NCBI RefSeq assembly: GCF_033193315.1 | Contig: NZ_CP136187.1 | Span: 868,001 to 932,000 of the forward strand | Direction: 5' to 3' | DNA: 64,000 nucleotides | Origin: Agathobaculum sp. NTUH-O15-33 | Lineage (GTDB): Bacteria > Bacillota > Clostridia > Oscillospirales > Butyricicoccaceae | In this document: piece by piece, positions 7,388-15,699 of the stretch | Layout: each line of letters starts with the position of its first letter | Position numbering within the stretch: position 1 is the stretch's first letter | Position numbers and translations under genes: made by a program | Notes under the pieces: model-generated | What the model saw: only the letters and a program-made list of their open reading frames with translations | Told to the model about the DNA's origin: nothing | The model's database searches: none

Positions 7388-8188
7388 TTAGTTATGGTTG
7401 ATAGAAACGGCGTCGTCGCCGAAACGCGAGGTGCTGCGCATGCTGTCCGCGGCGAGCGAGAATGCCGGCGGGTCGCTCAACACAATGTCGATCGCGTAGG
7501 TCGTGCCGTGGAAGAAATAGCGGGAGGAAGCCCCCTCCACCAGATAGTCCTCGTAGCCGTACGCGGCGCCTACCGGGTCGAGCGTGAGGGAAACGCCGAG
7601 CTGCTTGGCAAAGCCCTCCGCCATAGCGGCGGAATCAAGCAGCATTTTTTCCATCGTGCGTTCATCCATATCCGGATCGTCCGGCGGGCGGTAAGAGGAA
7701 AGGGCGTACACCGCTCCCGTCTCCACATCCATGGTCAGCTCGACGCTGCCGCCGGTGCAGGAGAGCAGCATGACGTAAACGCTGACGCTTTCCCCCGTGG
7801 TTCGGTCGCGGTACAGCAAGCGGCTGACGGGGTTGTATTGGTATTCGCAGCTCGCGGCGGGGAAGTCGGCGGGCAGCACGCCGTAATCCACCAGTGTTTG
7901 CAGGGCGGCGCGCGCGTCGGTCAAGGCGGTTTGCTGCTCCTTTTCGGGCGGCTGCTGCACCACGAAGATGAGGCCGCTGTCATCCTGCGTCCTGCCCCGG
8001 CGCACCAGATCGATGCGCTGCGGCGGGGCGGTCGGCTGCGCGCCGGCCTCCTCGCGCAGCGGCTCGGTGTGGGTCACGCCGAACAGGCCGCGGTCCTGCA
8101 CGCGCGAGGCGAACGCGGGCAGGATGGCCGCCGTCAGCACGACCGCGAGGGAGAGCAGGGGCAGCAGCGGAAAGGCTCGTTTACTCAT
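7388..8188 (-). CDS. Exported protein of unknown function, partner of a two-component system
   Basis: 266 residues with an N-terminal signal/membrane segment (LLPLLSLAVVLTAAILPAFA). The rest is an extracytoplasmic, beta-rich domain with no motif I recognise; SRLLYRDRTTGESVSVYVML and ELTMDVETGAVYALSSY resemble PepSY-like or YcdA-like strands but this is not a firm match. Its ATG overlaps the stop of the sensor kinase (ATGA), so it is co-translated with the RR-HK pair and may be its target or a sensing accessory. It ends in the hairpin at 7302-7348. Confidence 0.8.
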   Translation of the reverse strand: MSKRAFPLLPLLSLAVVLTAAILPAFASRVQDRGLFGVTHTEPLREEAGAQPTAPPQRIDLVRRGRTQDDSGLIFVVQQPPEKEQQTALTDARAALQTLVDYGVLPADFPAASCEYQYNPVSRLLYRDRTTGESVSVYVMLLSCTGGSVELTMDVETGAVYALSSYRPPDDPDMDERTMEKMLLDSAAMAEGFAKQLGVSLTLDPVGAAYGYEDYLVEGASSRYFFHGTTYAIDIVLSDPPAFSLAADSMRSTSRFGDDAVSINHN

Positions 8189-9591
8189 GCGTCGCCGCCC
8201 CCTTTCAGAAAAATGGTTACACGGGTGCCCTGTCCCGGAATGCTGCGGAAGGTGAGTCTGGCGCCGTGCAGCGCCACGATCCGCTGGCAGATCGCAAGGC
8301 CCAGTCCCGCGCCGCCTTGCGCGCGGGCGCGCGATTTATCCACCATGTAAAACGCTTCCGTGATACGCTCCAGCTCCTCGGGGGGAATGCCCTTGCCGTT
8401 GTCGTAGATGGAAATGCGGTAGCCGCCGTCCGGCTGGCTCACGCCCTCCAGCAGCACCGCGCCGCCGCCGTCCATCGCCTTGCGGGCGTTGTCCATCAGG
8501 TTGAGCAGAACGGTGTGCATCAGATCGGGCTCCACCTGTAAGACCGCGTCCTCGCAGCGCACGGCAAACGCGATGTTCGCATTCGCAAAAACCGGCCGCA
8601 GCCCAAGCTCAACCCGTTCAAACAGCACGCGCGCGGGCACGGAGCGCAGGGGGAAAACCTGCTTGTCCAGCACAATCAGGTCCATCAGCTTGCGGGAAAG
8701 CGCTTCCAGCCGCTTGCCTTCGGTAAAAATATAGCCCGCGGATTCCGCGACCTGCTCGGGCGAGGAAGGGCGCGAACGCAGCAGATCGGCATAGCCGATG
8801 ATGGAGGTCAGCGGGGTTTTGGTCTCGTGCGCGAAGCTGCCAACGAAATCCTCCTGCCGCCGGGCCGCGTCCTTTAATTCGTCCACCATGGCTTCCAGCC
8901 GCTCGGCCATCGCGTTGAAATCGGCCGAAAGCTTGCCCAGCTCGTCCCGGCTGGTGACGGGCACGCGCTGGTTGAACGCGCCGCCCGCGACGTGACGCAC
9001 CGCGACCGAGAGCCGCCGCAGCGGCCGCGTGAGCAGGCTGGACACCGCGAAGGTGACCAGCCCCACGGCCGCGATCAGCGCCAGCATCAAATAAAAAAAG
9101 CGGTGGTACTGGTCGTCGCGCGTGTCGAACAGATCGGTAATCTCGCGAAAGTTTTCCAGAAAAACCATGCCGTCGGACAGGGTCAGCGGGCTGGCGGCGT
9201 GCACATAGGTCCGCTCGCCGAGCTGCATCAGCTCGTACCCGCGCTGTTCTGCGCCGAGCGATGCGAGCATGTCCACATCGCCCGCCGCGCCGTCGCCGGT
9301 GAAGAGCGCGTCGCCGTTCGGCTCGGTCAGGCGAAAGGGGATCGTGCCGCGCCCGGTCTCGATGCGCACCGACTGCGCGACCAGCGCGAGCGATTCGCGG
9401 TCGGTCGCGTAGCCGTTTTGTAGCTCGCGGTCGATCGCGTACCATAAAACGTCGTTTTCCTCGTAAGCGGCGGTGATCTCGCGTTTGAGCGAGGTGCGGA
9501 ACTGCGAATCGATCAGCCAAAAGCCGCCCAGACTGATCGACAACGCCGTGATGACCACTGTGCTGCAAAAGATCTTCCAGAAAAAGCGCAA
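8185..9591 (-). CDS. Sensor histidine kinase (HAMP, HisKA, HATPase)
   Basis: 468 residues: membrane segment ~8-28, extracytoplasmic sensor ~30-160, second membrane segment ~163-187, HAMP ~188-240, HisKA with SFAHETKTPLTSI (His255), then N-box NLMDNARKAM, G1 DNGKGIPPEE and G2 GGAGLGLAI. A complete OmpR-class kinase. It starts 4 bases after the response regulator stop and overlaps the next gene by 4 bases, giving a three-gene operon RR-HK-exported protein. The stimulus cannot be told from sequence. Confidence 0.95.
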   Translation of the reverse strand: MRFFWKIFCSTVVITALSISLGGFWLIDSQFRTSLKREITAAYEENDVLWYAIDRELQNGYATDRESLALVAQSVRIETGRGTIPFRLTEPNGDALFTGDGAAGDVDMLASLGAEQRGYELMQLGERTYVHAASPLTLSDGMVFLENFREITDLFDTRDDQYHRFFYLMLALIAAVGLVTFAVSSLLTRPLRRLSVAVRHVAGGAFNQRVPVTSRDELGKLSADFNAMAERLEAMVDELKDAARRQEDFVGSFAHETKTPLTSIIGYADLLRSRPSSPEQVAESAGYIFTEGKRLEALSRKLMDLIVLDKQVFPLRSVPARVLFERVELGLRPVFANANIAFAVRCEDAVLQVEPDLMHTVLLNLMDNARKAMDGGGAVLLEGVSQPDGGYRISIYDNGKGIPPEELERITEAFYMVDKSRARAQGGAGLGLAICQRIVALHGARLTFRSIPGQGTRVTIFLKGGGDA

Positions 9592-9595
9592 GCGA

Positions 9596-10252
9596 TCACC
9601 CCTCCAAGCGGTAGCCGATCTTGTAAACAGCCTTTAGGCGATCCTCCAGCCCGCATTTTTTGCGCATGCGCTGAATGTGCAGGTCGACTGTGCGGCTGTC
9701 GCCGAGGTATTCCTCGCCCCACACCTTTTCATAGATGCGGTCGCGGTACAGGGCGATATTTTTATTCTGCACAAACAAAAGCAGCAGCTCGTATTCCTTG
9801 GCGGTCAGCGGTATAGGCTCGCCGTTTTTATGCACCATGCGGGAAAGCGTGTCGATTTCCACGTCGTAAAACACGATGCGCTGTTCGTTTTTGCCATAGC
9901 GCCGCAGCACGGTCTCCACGCGCGCGAGCAGCTCCATCAACTCGAACGGCTTTACAATGTAGTCCTCCGCGCCCAGCCGCAGGCCGCTCACACGGTCCTG
10001 CACATCGGCGCGGGCGGTCAGAAAAATAACGGGTATGCCGAGCGGGCGGATATATTCAAACAGCTCGTAGCCGTTGGCGCCCGGCAGCATGATGTCGAGC
10101 AGCACCAGATCAAACGGATTTTTTTCAAGCAGATCGGCGGCGGACAGCCCGTCAAACGCACAGGTGCAGCGGTAGCCGGCGTCCGTCAGCGTCTGCCGGA
10201 TCAGGTTGGAGATCGGCGCTTCGTCCTCGACGATCAATATGGTGTTGTTCAT
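9596..10252 (-). CDS. OmpR/PhoB-family response regulator
   Basis: 218 residues from the ATG at 10252 (AGAGG 8 bases upstream; a GTG at 10261 is possible). Receiver motifs are complete: acidic pair VEDE, phospho-acceptor Asp53 in LVLLDIMLP, and Lys101 in YIVKPF. The C-terminal winged helix contains LTAKEYELLLLF and SRTVDLHIQRMRKK. Partner of the adjacent kinase at 8185-9591. It follows fbp by 48 bases on the same strand. Confidence 0.95.
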   Translation of the reverse strand: MNNTILIVEDEAPISNLIRQTLTDAGYRCTCAFDGLSAADLLEKNPFDLVLLDIMLPGANGYELFEYIRPLGIPVIFLTARADVQDRVSGLRLGAEDYIVKPFELMELLARVETVLRRYGKNEQRIVFYDVEIDTLSRMVHKNGEPIPLTAKEYELLLLFVQNKNIALYRDRIYEKVWGEEYLGDSRTVDLHIQRMRKKCGLEDRLKAVYKIGYRLEG

Positions 10253-10300
10253 ATGGATCACCTCTCGTCAAGAATACCGCGTTTCTCCATCATTTTTGCA

Positions 10301-12295
10301 TCATTGGGGCGGAACGGGCGCGCCGTTGTCCTCCTTGATCTCGCCGCGGCGGTAGGCGGCAAGCAGATCCTTCAGGTCGCCGATCATGCGCTTCAGCCGC
10401 AGGCCGATGTCGGTCTCGCCGATCAGGATGCGGGCTTCCGAGCGGTCGAACGCCATGGAGGTCGAAAGAATATCCTTGTTATTGCGTATCGCGTCCCGCT
10501 TGCCGGAAAACGGCTCGTGCGCGGTCAGGTGGATGCCCCACGAATCGTACACGAGCGTGTAGCCCGCGATGCCGGTGGTCGGCTGGTAGGCGCGGCAGAA
10601 GCCGCCGTCGATCACGATCAGGCGGCCGTCCGCTTTGATCGGGCTTTCGCCGTCCTTTGTCTTGACCGGTACGTGGCCGTTGACGATGTGGCAGTGCTCG
10701 CCCTCCAGCCCAAATTCCGCGAGGATGCGCACGCAGACCTCGTCCTCATTATAATAGGAATAATAGGGGTTTTTCGGCTCGGCCCAGGTGGTTTGGTCCG
10801 CGATCAGGCGGCGTTCAAAGGTCGCGATATGGTCGCGCCCGAACAGCGGCGAGTGCCGGCCGCACCAAAGGAACCACAAAAAGTCCTTGCCGAACTGCCG
10901 TTCCGCCGTGCCTTCGCGGGCGTAATAGCCCTGCCGCGCGACGGTCTCCGCGTAATCGAGCAGGGCCTTGCCCGAATAGGTCTTGTTATCAAAGGTAAAC
11001 TGCATGAACTGGCCGTCCTCCGTCATCGGGATGCAGCCGTGGTACAGCAGGTTGCCGTTAAAGCATTTATACAGACCGCCCTTGGAATACAGGAAGCGGA
11101 TGTGGCGCTGCAGCTTTTCCGAGCGCAGAAAGGCGTTTTTCAGCTGCGCCATCAGTTCGTGCTCTTCCGGCGAAAGCCGGTAGGGGTCGGCGGGATCGAT
11201 GGTGGGGAAGTTCGTATCGCGCAGGGGATATTCGTCGTCGCCGATGCGCACGGTGCCGCGCGCAAAATCGATCTTGTCCAGCAGCAGCCGGTCCTCCATG
11301 CGGAAAGCCGGGCAGCGCAGGATGGTTTGCCCTTCCAGCTTGAACTGGATTACCGCGATCGCCTTGTGCATCCGGGCGGCCATGGTCAAGTCCTTGGCGG
11401 TGGCGGATTCGTCGTCCACCTGCTTGGTTTGGAAACAGGATTGCTCGGCGCTGCACTTATACACCTCGTTTGCAAACAGCGCGAGCGGGCGCAGGCTGAT
11501 GCCGTAGCCCGTTTCGATCATTTCAAGGTTGTTGTAGGTGATGGAATTGCTTAAAACCGTGGCGATGCAGGTGCGGCTGCCGGTCGCCGCGCCCATCCAC
11601 AGCACATCGTGGTTGCCCCACTGGATATCGACCGAATGGTGGTCCATCAAAAGGTCCATGATGATATCGGCGCGTGGTCCGCGGTCAAAGATATCGCCCA
11701 CGATATGCAGATGGTCGACGACCAGCCGTTTAATGAGGTTGCACATCGAGATGATGAAATATTCGGCCTGATCGATGTCGATGATGGTCGAGATCACGCT
11801 TTCAAAATATTCGCGCTTATTGAAAATATCGTTGCCCTTGTTGAGCAGCTCGTTGATGATATCGCGCGTTTCGGGCGGCATGGCGCGGCGCACCTTGGAG
11901 CGCGTGTATTTGGATGCGCACAGGCGGCAGATCTCGAGCAGCCGGCCCAGCGTGATGCGGTACCATTCGGCGGCGTCAGGCGCGGCCTGCACCAGTTCTT
12001 CCAGCTTTTCCTCCGGGTAGTAGATCAGCGTCGCCAGTTGGGCGCGTTCATCCGCGGGCAGGCTGTCCCGCAGCACGATCTCTACCTTTTCGCGCACCGC
12101 GCCCGAAGCGTTATTTAGGATATGTACAAAGGCCTCGGCTTCGCCGTGCAGGTCGCTCATAAAGTGCTCGGTGCCCTTGGGCAGGTGCAAGATCGCCTGC
12201 AAATGGATGATTTCGCTGCTGGCGGCCTGTACGTTCGGATATTGCCTTGCGAGCAGGCGCAAATAATCGCGCCGGTCGTCTGATTGTATCGTCAT
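10301..12295 (-). CDS. fbp: Fructose-1,6-bisphosphatase, class III
   Basis: 664 residues, the usual length of Firmicute class III Fbp. The ATG at 12295 has GGAGGA upstream and gives MTIQSDDRRDYLRLLARQYP. Calcineurin-like metal motifs are seen: FMSDLHGE, VGDIFDRGP and WGNHDVLWMG, with later NGHVPV. It hydrolyses fructose 1,6-bisphosphate to fructose 6-phosphate in gluconeogenesis. The frame extends further upstream to 12418, but that part lacks a ribosome site and homology-like character. Confidence 0.96.
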   Translation of the reverse strand: MTIQSDDRRDYLRLLARQYPNVQAASSEIIHLQAILHLPKGTEHFMSDLHGEAEAFVHILNNASGAVREKVEIVLRDSLPADERAQLATLIYYPEEKLEELVQAAPDAAEWYRITLGRLLEICRLCASKYTRSKVRRAMPPETRDIINELLNKGNDIFNKREYFESVISTIIDIDQAEYFIISMCNLIKRLVVDHLHIVGDIFDRGPRADIIMDLLMDHHSVDIQWGNHDVLWMGAATGSRTCIATVLSNSITYNNLEMIETGYGISLRPLALFANEVYKCSAEQSCFQTKQVDDESATAKDLTMAARMHKAIAVIQFKLEGQTILRCPAFRMEDRLLLDKIDFARGTVRIGDDEYPLRDTNFPTIDPADPYRLSPEEHELMAQLKNAFLRSEKLQRHIRFLYSKGGLYKCFNGNLLYHGCIPMTEDGQFMQFTFDNKTYSGKALLDYAETVARQGYYAREGTAERQFGKDFLWFLWCGRHSPLFGRDHIATFERRLIADQTTWAEPKNPYYSYYNEDEVCVRILAEFGLEGEHCHIVNGHVPVKTKDGESPIKADGRLIVIDGGFCRAYQPTTGIAGYTLVYDSWGIHLTAHEPFSGKRDAIRNNKDILSTSMAFDRSEARILIGETDIGLRLKRMIGDLKDLLAAYRRGEIKEDNGAPVPPQ

Positions 12296-12400
12296 AGGAT
12301 GGGTTCCTCCTTTGCGTTGTCCTTCCTCCATAGTATGACATATTTGCATGCAAAGCACAAAGGCTTTTCGGTAAAATTTTGAGAAAGGGGAGGGCGCCGC

Positions 12401-12429
12401 TTGCGGGGAACGGTACAAAGCGGTATAAT
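12401..12429 (+). promoter_or_regulatory. Promoter of the flavin-oxidase-like gene
   Basis: -35 TTGCGG (12401-12406), 17-bp spacer, perfect -10 TATAAT (12424-12429), about 35 bases before the start codon at 12465. Confidence 0.7.
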
Positions 12430-12464
12430 GCCCTTAACAAGCAGCGGAAGGAAGGGAAAATACC

Positions 12465-12884
12465 ATGATGCGTGACCCGGAAAAGACCATCGGCAACCTG
12501 ATCGACAAGCAATCGGTCGCCATGCTCGGCTCGGTGGATGAAAACGGCTTTCCAAACATTAAGGCAATGCTGCCGCCCCGCAAACGGGAGGGGATCCGTG
12601 TGTTCTATTTCACCACCAACCTGTCCTCGCGGCGGGCAAAGCAGTTTGAGCAAAACCCCAAGGCCTGTCTTTACTTTTGCGACAAGCGGTTTTACCGCGG
12701 CGTACAGCTCACCGGCACGGCGGAGGTGCTGACCATCGACGAAGCCAAGCGCATGATCTGGCGCGAGGGCGATACCCAGTATTACGCCGGCGGCGTGACC
12801 GACCCGGATTACTGCGTTCTGCGCGTCACGGTGACCGAGGGCCGCTATTACGCCAACTTCAAGTCCGAGGATTTTGTGATATAG
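12465..12884 (+). CDS. Pyridoxamine 5'-phosphate oxidase-fold (flavin-binding) protein
   Basis: 139 residues (or 138 from the second ATG); GGAAGGG upstream. The split-barrel signature VAMLGSVDENGFPNIKAML, then FYFTTNLSSRRAKQFEQNP and FCDKRFYRGVQLTGTAEVL match the general-stress-protein-26 / PPOX group that binds FMN or F420-like cofactors. Single domain, cytoplasmic, own promoter and terminator. Exact substrate unknown. Confidence 0.88.
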   Translation: MMRDPEKTIGNLIDKQSVAMLGSVDENGFPNIKAMLPPRKREGIRVFYFTTNLSSRRAKQFEQNPKACLYFCDKRFYRGVQLTGTAEVLTIDEAKRMIWREGDTQYYAGGVTDPDYCVLRVTVTEGRYYANFKSEDFVI

Positions 12885-12902
12885 GGAATCGCTGAAACGG
12901 CG

Positions 12903-12948
12903 AAAAAAAGGCTACGACGAAACGCAAATCGTCGCAGCCTCTTTTTTT
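12903..12948. terminator. Bidirectional terminator
   Basis: Stem AGGCTACGACGA (12909-12920) with TCGTCGCAGCCT (12929-12940), one mismatch, A7 on the left and T7 on the right. It lies between two convergent genes. Confidence 0.88.
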
Positions 12949-13687
12949 AGGAGTCTTTCTTCGGTTCTCTCGCGCGGTCGGGCGCCCAGCCCTTGAGGGG
13001 GTAACGCTGCATGGCGCCGAAAATGCGCTCGCGCAGGCCGGGCATCTGCTTTTCGAGCGTTTGCAGCAGCTCCTTGATCTCCTGCCGCTTGGTGTTGCCG
13101 TCCGCCGGGCAGGGATTGTGCACGATCGGCAGATCGAAGCGCTTGGCGAACGAGCGCAAAAAGTGTTCCGGCGTATACAAAAGCGGGCGGATCAACGTGA
13201 TCCCGCACCGGTCGAGAAAGGTGACCGGCTGAAAGCAGGAAATACGCCCTTCATAAAATAACGAAAGCATATAGGTTTCCACCACATCGTCAAAATGGTG
13301 GCCGAGCGCCACCTTTTTGCAGCCTGCCGCGAGCGCGGCTTCGTGCAGCGCGCCGCGCCGCATCTTGGCGCATAACGCGCAAGGGTTTTCCTCGCGCCGG
13401 ATATCGAAGATCACCTGCTTGATCTGTGTGGGCACTTGGATATAGGGCACGGCAAGCTCGTCGCACAACTTTTGTACCGGGCCAAAGTCCATTTCCTCAT
13501 AGCCCATTTTCAGCGTGATGGCAACGACCTCGAACTTTTTCGGATAAAAGGCGCGCAGCTTCGCAAGCGATACGAGCAGCGCGAGCGAATCCTTGCCGCC
13601 CGAAACGCCCACCGCGATGCGGTCGCCCTCTTCGATCATATGGTAGTGGTCCACCGCGCGGCGGACATAGGAAAGCATTTTCTGCAT
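12947..13687 (-). CDS. TtcA-like PP-loop ATPase (tRNA thiolation)
   Basis: 246 residues from the ATG at 13687. The PP-loop SGGKDSLALL (residue ~29) binds ATP; CALC around 105 and the downstream PCPADGNTKR region are typical of the TtcA/TilS branch that activates a tRNA base and inserts sulfur (2-thiocytidine at position 32 in TtcA). LGHHFDDVVETYMLSLFY matches the conserved helix. A -10 TATAAT lies at 13719-13724. Upstream codons to 13747 look like leader, not protein. Assignment to TtcA rather than a close paralogue is probable, not certain. Confidence 0.85.
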   Translation of the reverse strand: MQKMLSYVRRAVDHYHMIEEGDRIAVGVSGGKDSLALLVSLAKLRAFYPKKFEVVAITLKMGYEEMDFGPVQKLCDELAVPYIQVPTQIKQVIFDIRREENPCALCAKMRRGALHEAALAAGCKKVALGHHFDDVVETYMLSLFYEGRISCFQPVTFLDRCGITLIRPLLYTPEHFLRSFAKRFDLPIVHNPCPADGNTKRQEIKELLQTLEKQMPGLRERIFGAMQRYPLKGWAPDRAREPKKDS

Positions 13688-13854
13688 CGGTTTTTCCCCG
13701 TTTTCTCGTAGAATACCTATTATATATAGCAGAAAACAGGACCGCACGCAATCGCAAATTTTAAATTGAAAAGATAGAAAACAAGAGAATGAAGGAGTGT
13801 GAAAGAGAAAAAAAGAGTATAGAATGGATTTGCAATAAATTTTGAAAATTGCCG

Positions 13855-13929
13855 TTGACTTCGCGTGCGGGATGTGTTTTAATAGATATGCTCGTTTGAA
13901 GCAGGTAAAAAAGTTATCAAATGATTTGA
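13855..13929 (+). promoter_or_regulatory. Promoter and leader of rplM-rpsI
   Basis: -35 TTGACT (13855-13860), 17 bp, -10 TTTAAT (13878-13883). The leader contains a small palindrome ATCAAAT-G-ATTTGAT (13915-13929) shortly before the ribosome site. Firmicutes often have an L13 leader RNA controlling this operon; whether this is one I cannot tell. The stretch 13748-13854 is AT-rich and shows no gene. Confidence 0.6.
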
Positions 13930-13953
13930 TTATATAAAATGGAGGAAGAAAAC

Positions 13954-14382
13954 ATGTCTACATTTATGGCTAAGGCAGAAACTGTCGAGCGTAAGTGGTA
14001 CGTGCTGGACGCCGCGGGCAAGCCGCTCGGCCGCACCGCCGCTACCGCCGCCATGCTGCTGCGCGGCAAGCACAAGCCGGAGTTCACCCCCCATGTTGAC
14101 GGCGGCGATTTCGTCATTATCGTCAACGCGGACAAGGCCGTTCTCACCGGCAAGAAGCTGGAGCAGAAGTACTACCGCCACCACACCGGCTGGGTAGGCG
14201 GCCTGAAGGAAGTACAGTACAAGACCATGATGGCCGAAAAGCCGGAAATGGCGATGCAGCTCGCGGTTAAGGGCATGCTGCCGAAGAACTCGATCGGCCG
14301 CCAGTCCGCCACCCGTCTGAAAATCTACGCGGGCGAGAACCACAATCATCAGGCGCAGAAGCCTGAAGCTTGGGAAAAGTAA
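13954..14382 (+). CDS. rplM: 50S ribosomal protein L13
   Basis: 142 residues, the standard length, from the ATG at 13954 with GGAGGAAG 7 bases upstream. Contains [28 protein letters not shown] and the C-terminal [17 protein letters not shown] typical of L13. First gene of the conserved rplM-rpsI operon. Confidence 0.98.
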   Translation: MSTFMAKAETVERKWYVLDAAGKPLGRTAATAAMLLRGKHKPEFTPHVDGGDFVIIVNADKAVLTGKKLEQKYYRHHTGWVGGLKEVQYKTMMAEKPEMAMQLAVKGMLPKNSIGRQSATRLKIYAGENHNHQAQKPEAWEK

Positions 14383-14398
14383 GGGGAGGAACTAACTG

Positions 14399-14806
14399 AT
14401 GTATACACCGAAGAAAGCATACTTCTATGGCACCGGCAGAAGAAAGTCCTCCGTTGCCCGCGTTCGTCTGTTCCCCGGCGGAACCGGCGAAATCAAGATC
14501 AACAACCGCACGATCGACAACTACTTCGGCCTTGATACGCTGAAGATGGTCGTCCGTCAGCCGATGGAGACCACCGGCACGATCGGCAAGTTCGATATCG
14601 AGTGCACCGTAACCGGCGGCGGCTTCACCGGTCAGGCCGGCGCGATCCGCCACGGCGTGGCCCGCGCTCTGCTGCAGGCTGATTCCGAGCAGTACCGTCC
14701 CGCGCTCAAGGCCGCTGGTTTCCTGACCCGCGACCCCCGCATGAAGGAACGTAAGAAGTACGGTTTGAAGGCAGCCCGTCGCGCTCCGCAGTTCTCCAAG
14801 CGCTAA
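14399..14806 (+). CDS. rpsI: 30S ribosomal protein S9
   Basis: 135 residues; GGGGAGGA upstream. Hallmarks [17 protein letters not shown] near the start, [14 protein letters not shown] in the middle and the basic tail [17 protein letters not shown]. The C-terminal KR reaches the ribosomal P site. Second gene of the operon, 16 bases after rplM. Confidence 0.98.
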   Translation: MYTPKKAYFYGTGRRKSSVARVRLFPGGTGEIKINNRTIDNYFGLDTLKMVVRQPMETTGTIGKFDIECTVTGGGFTGQAGAIRHGVARALLQADSEQYRPALKAAGFLTRDPRMKERKKYGLKAARRAPQFSKR

Positions 14807-14815
14807 ATTGTTACA

Positions 14816-14854
14816 AATACCGCCAAACAATCGTTTGGCGGTATTGTTTTGTTT
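14816..14854 (+). terminator. Terminator of rplM-rpsI
   Basis: Stem AATACCGCCAAAC (14816-14828) / GTTTGGCGGTATT (14833-14845), four-base loop, then GTTTTGTTTG. Confidence 0.9.
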
Positions 14855-14982
14855 GCATAGGCGGCATAACGCGGGGCGAACGGACTGAGAATATGTCTTT
14901 TCCGGTTTGTCAAAACCGCGAAAGCGTATTATAATAGAAAAGGAAATTTCACGCCCATGGGCGGGAACGCGGAGGTGCGCAA

Positions 14983-15672
14983 ATGGAGCCGAACGATCTG
15001 CTTGCTATCGAGGAATTTGGCGAGCTGGACACCGAAAAGCTGGTGGAGTACGCCTTCCAGCTTCAGCAAATGATGATGCTGTACGAAGCGGGGATCCGCG
15101 AGATCAAGACCAAGCTGGATATTTTAAACGACGAATCCCGGCTGACCGGAAAGGCCGGGCCGATCGAGTCGATCAAAACCCGCATCAAATCGCCGCGCAG
15201 CATCATCCGAAAGCTCAAGCGGCGCGGGTTCCCGATCTCGCTGCAATCGATGATGGAGAATTTAAACGATATCGGCGGCATCCGCGTGGTCTGTCCGTTT
15301 ATCGATGATATTTACACTGTGGCCGACATGCTGGTACGGCAGGACGATCTGGAACTGATTGAGCAGAAGGACTATATCAAGCATCCCAAGCCCAACGGCT
15401 ACCGCAGCCTGCATATGATCTTGGAGGTGCCCATTTTCCTATCCGAAAGCACGCGGCCGGTGCGGGTCGAATTGCAGCTGCGCACGATTGCCATGGATTT
15501 TTGGGCCAGCTTGGAACACCAGCTGCGCTACAAAGCCGATATGGAGGTGCCGCCGCATATCGCGGAGGATCTGAAAGCGTGCGCCGAGGTCATTGCGGCC
15601 ACGGATTCGGAAATGCAGGCCATCGCCAACGAACTAAACGCCCTAAGCCCCAAAAAGAAACCCGAAAAATAG
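14983..15672 (+). CDS. Small alarmone (p)ppGpp synthetase
   Basis: 229 residues; CGGAGGTG upstream. A lone RelA/SpoT synthetase domain with IKSPRSIIRKLKRRG (ATP-binding side), NLNDIGGIRVVCPFIDDIY, KPNGYRSLHMI (GDP/GTP-binding Tyr) and VELQLRTIAMDFWASLEHQL. The hydrolase and regulatory domains of full-length Rel are absent, and the length and the ending coil agree with RelQ/SAS1 or RelP/SAS2 enzymes. Makes (p)ppGpp in response to stress, usually by transcriptional induction. I cannot separate RelQ from RelP with certainty. Confidence 0.92.
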   Translation: MEPNDLLAIEEFGELDTEKLVEYAFQLQQMMMLYEAGIREIKTKLDILNDESRLTGKAGPIESIKTRIKSPRSIIRKLKRRGFPISLQSMMENLNDIGGIRVVCPFIDDIYTVADMLVRQDDLELIEQKDYIKHPKPNGYRSLHMILEVPIFLSESTRPVRVELQLRTIAMDFWASLEHQLRYKADMEVPPHIAEDLKACAEVIAATDSEMQAIANELNALSPKKKPEK

Positions 15673-15699
15673 AAATGCTCCACAGAAAGGAATATCCCC

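Noticed and set aside
7319..8350. 343-residue open frame on the plus strand
   Set aside because: Antisense to the exported protein coupled to the two-component system; lacks a ribosome site and recognisable domains.
9677..11554. 625-residue open frame on the plus strand
   Set aside because: Antisense to the response regulator and fbp, both clearly real. Composition is His/Arg/Ala-rich with no domain.
13855..13953. Riboswitch upstream of rplM
   Set aside because: Leader is only ~65 nt with one small palindrome; too short for a known riboswitch. An L13-type leader remains possible.
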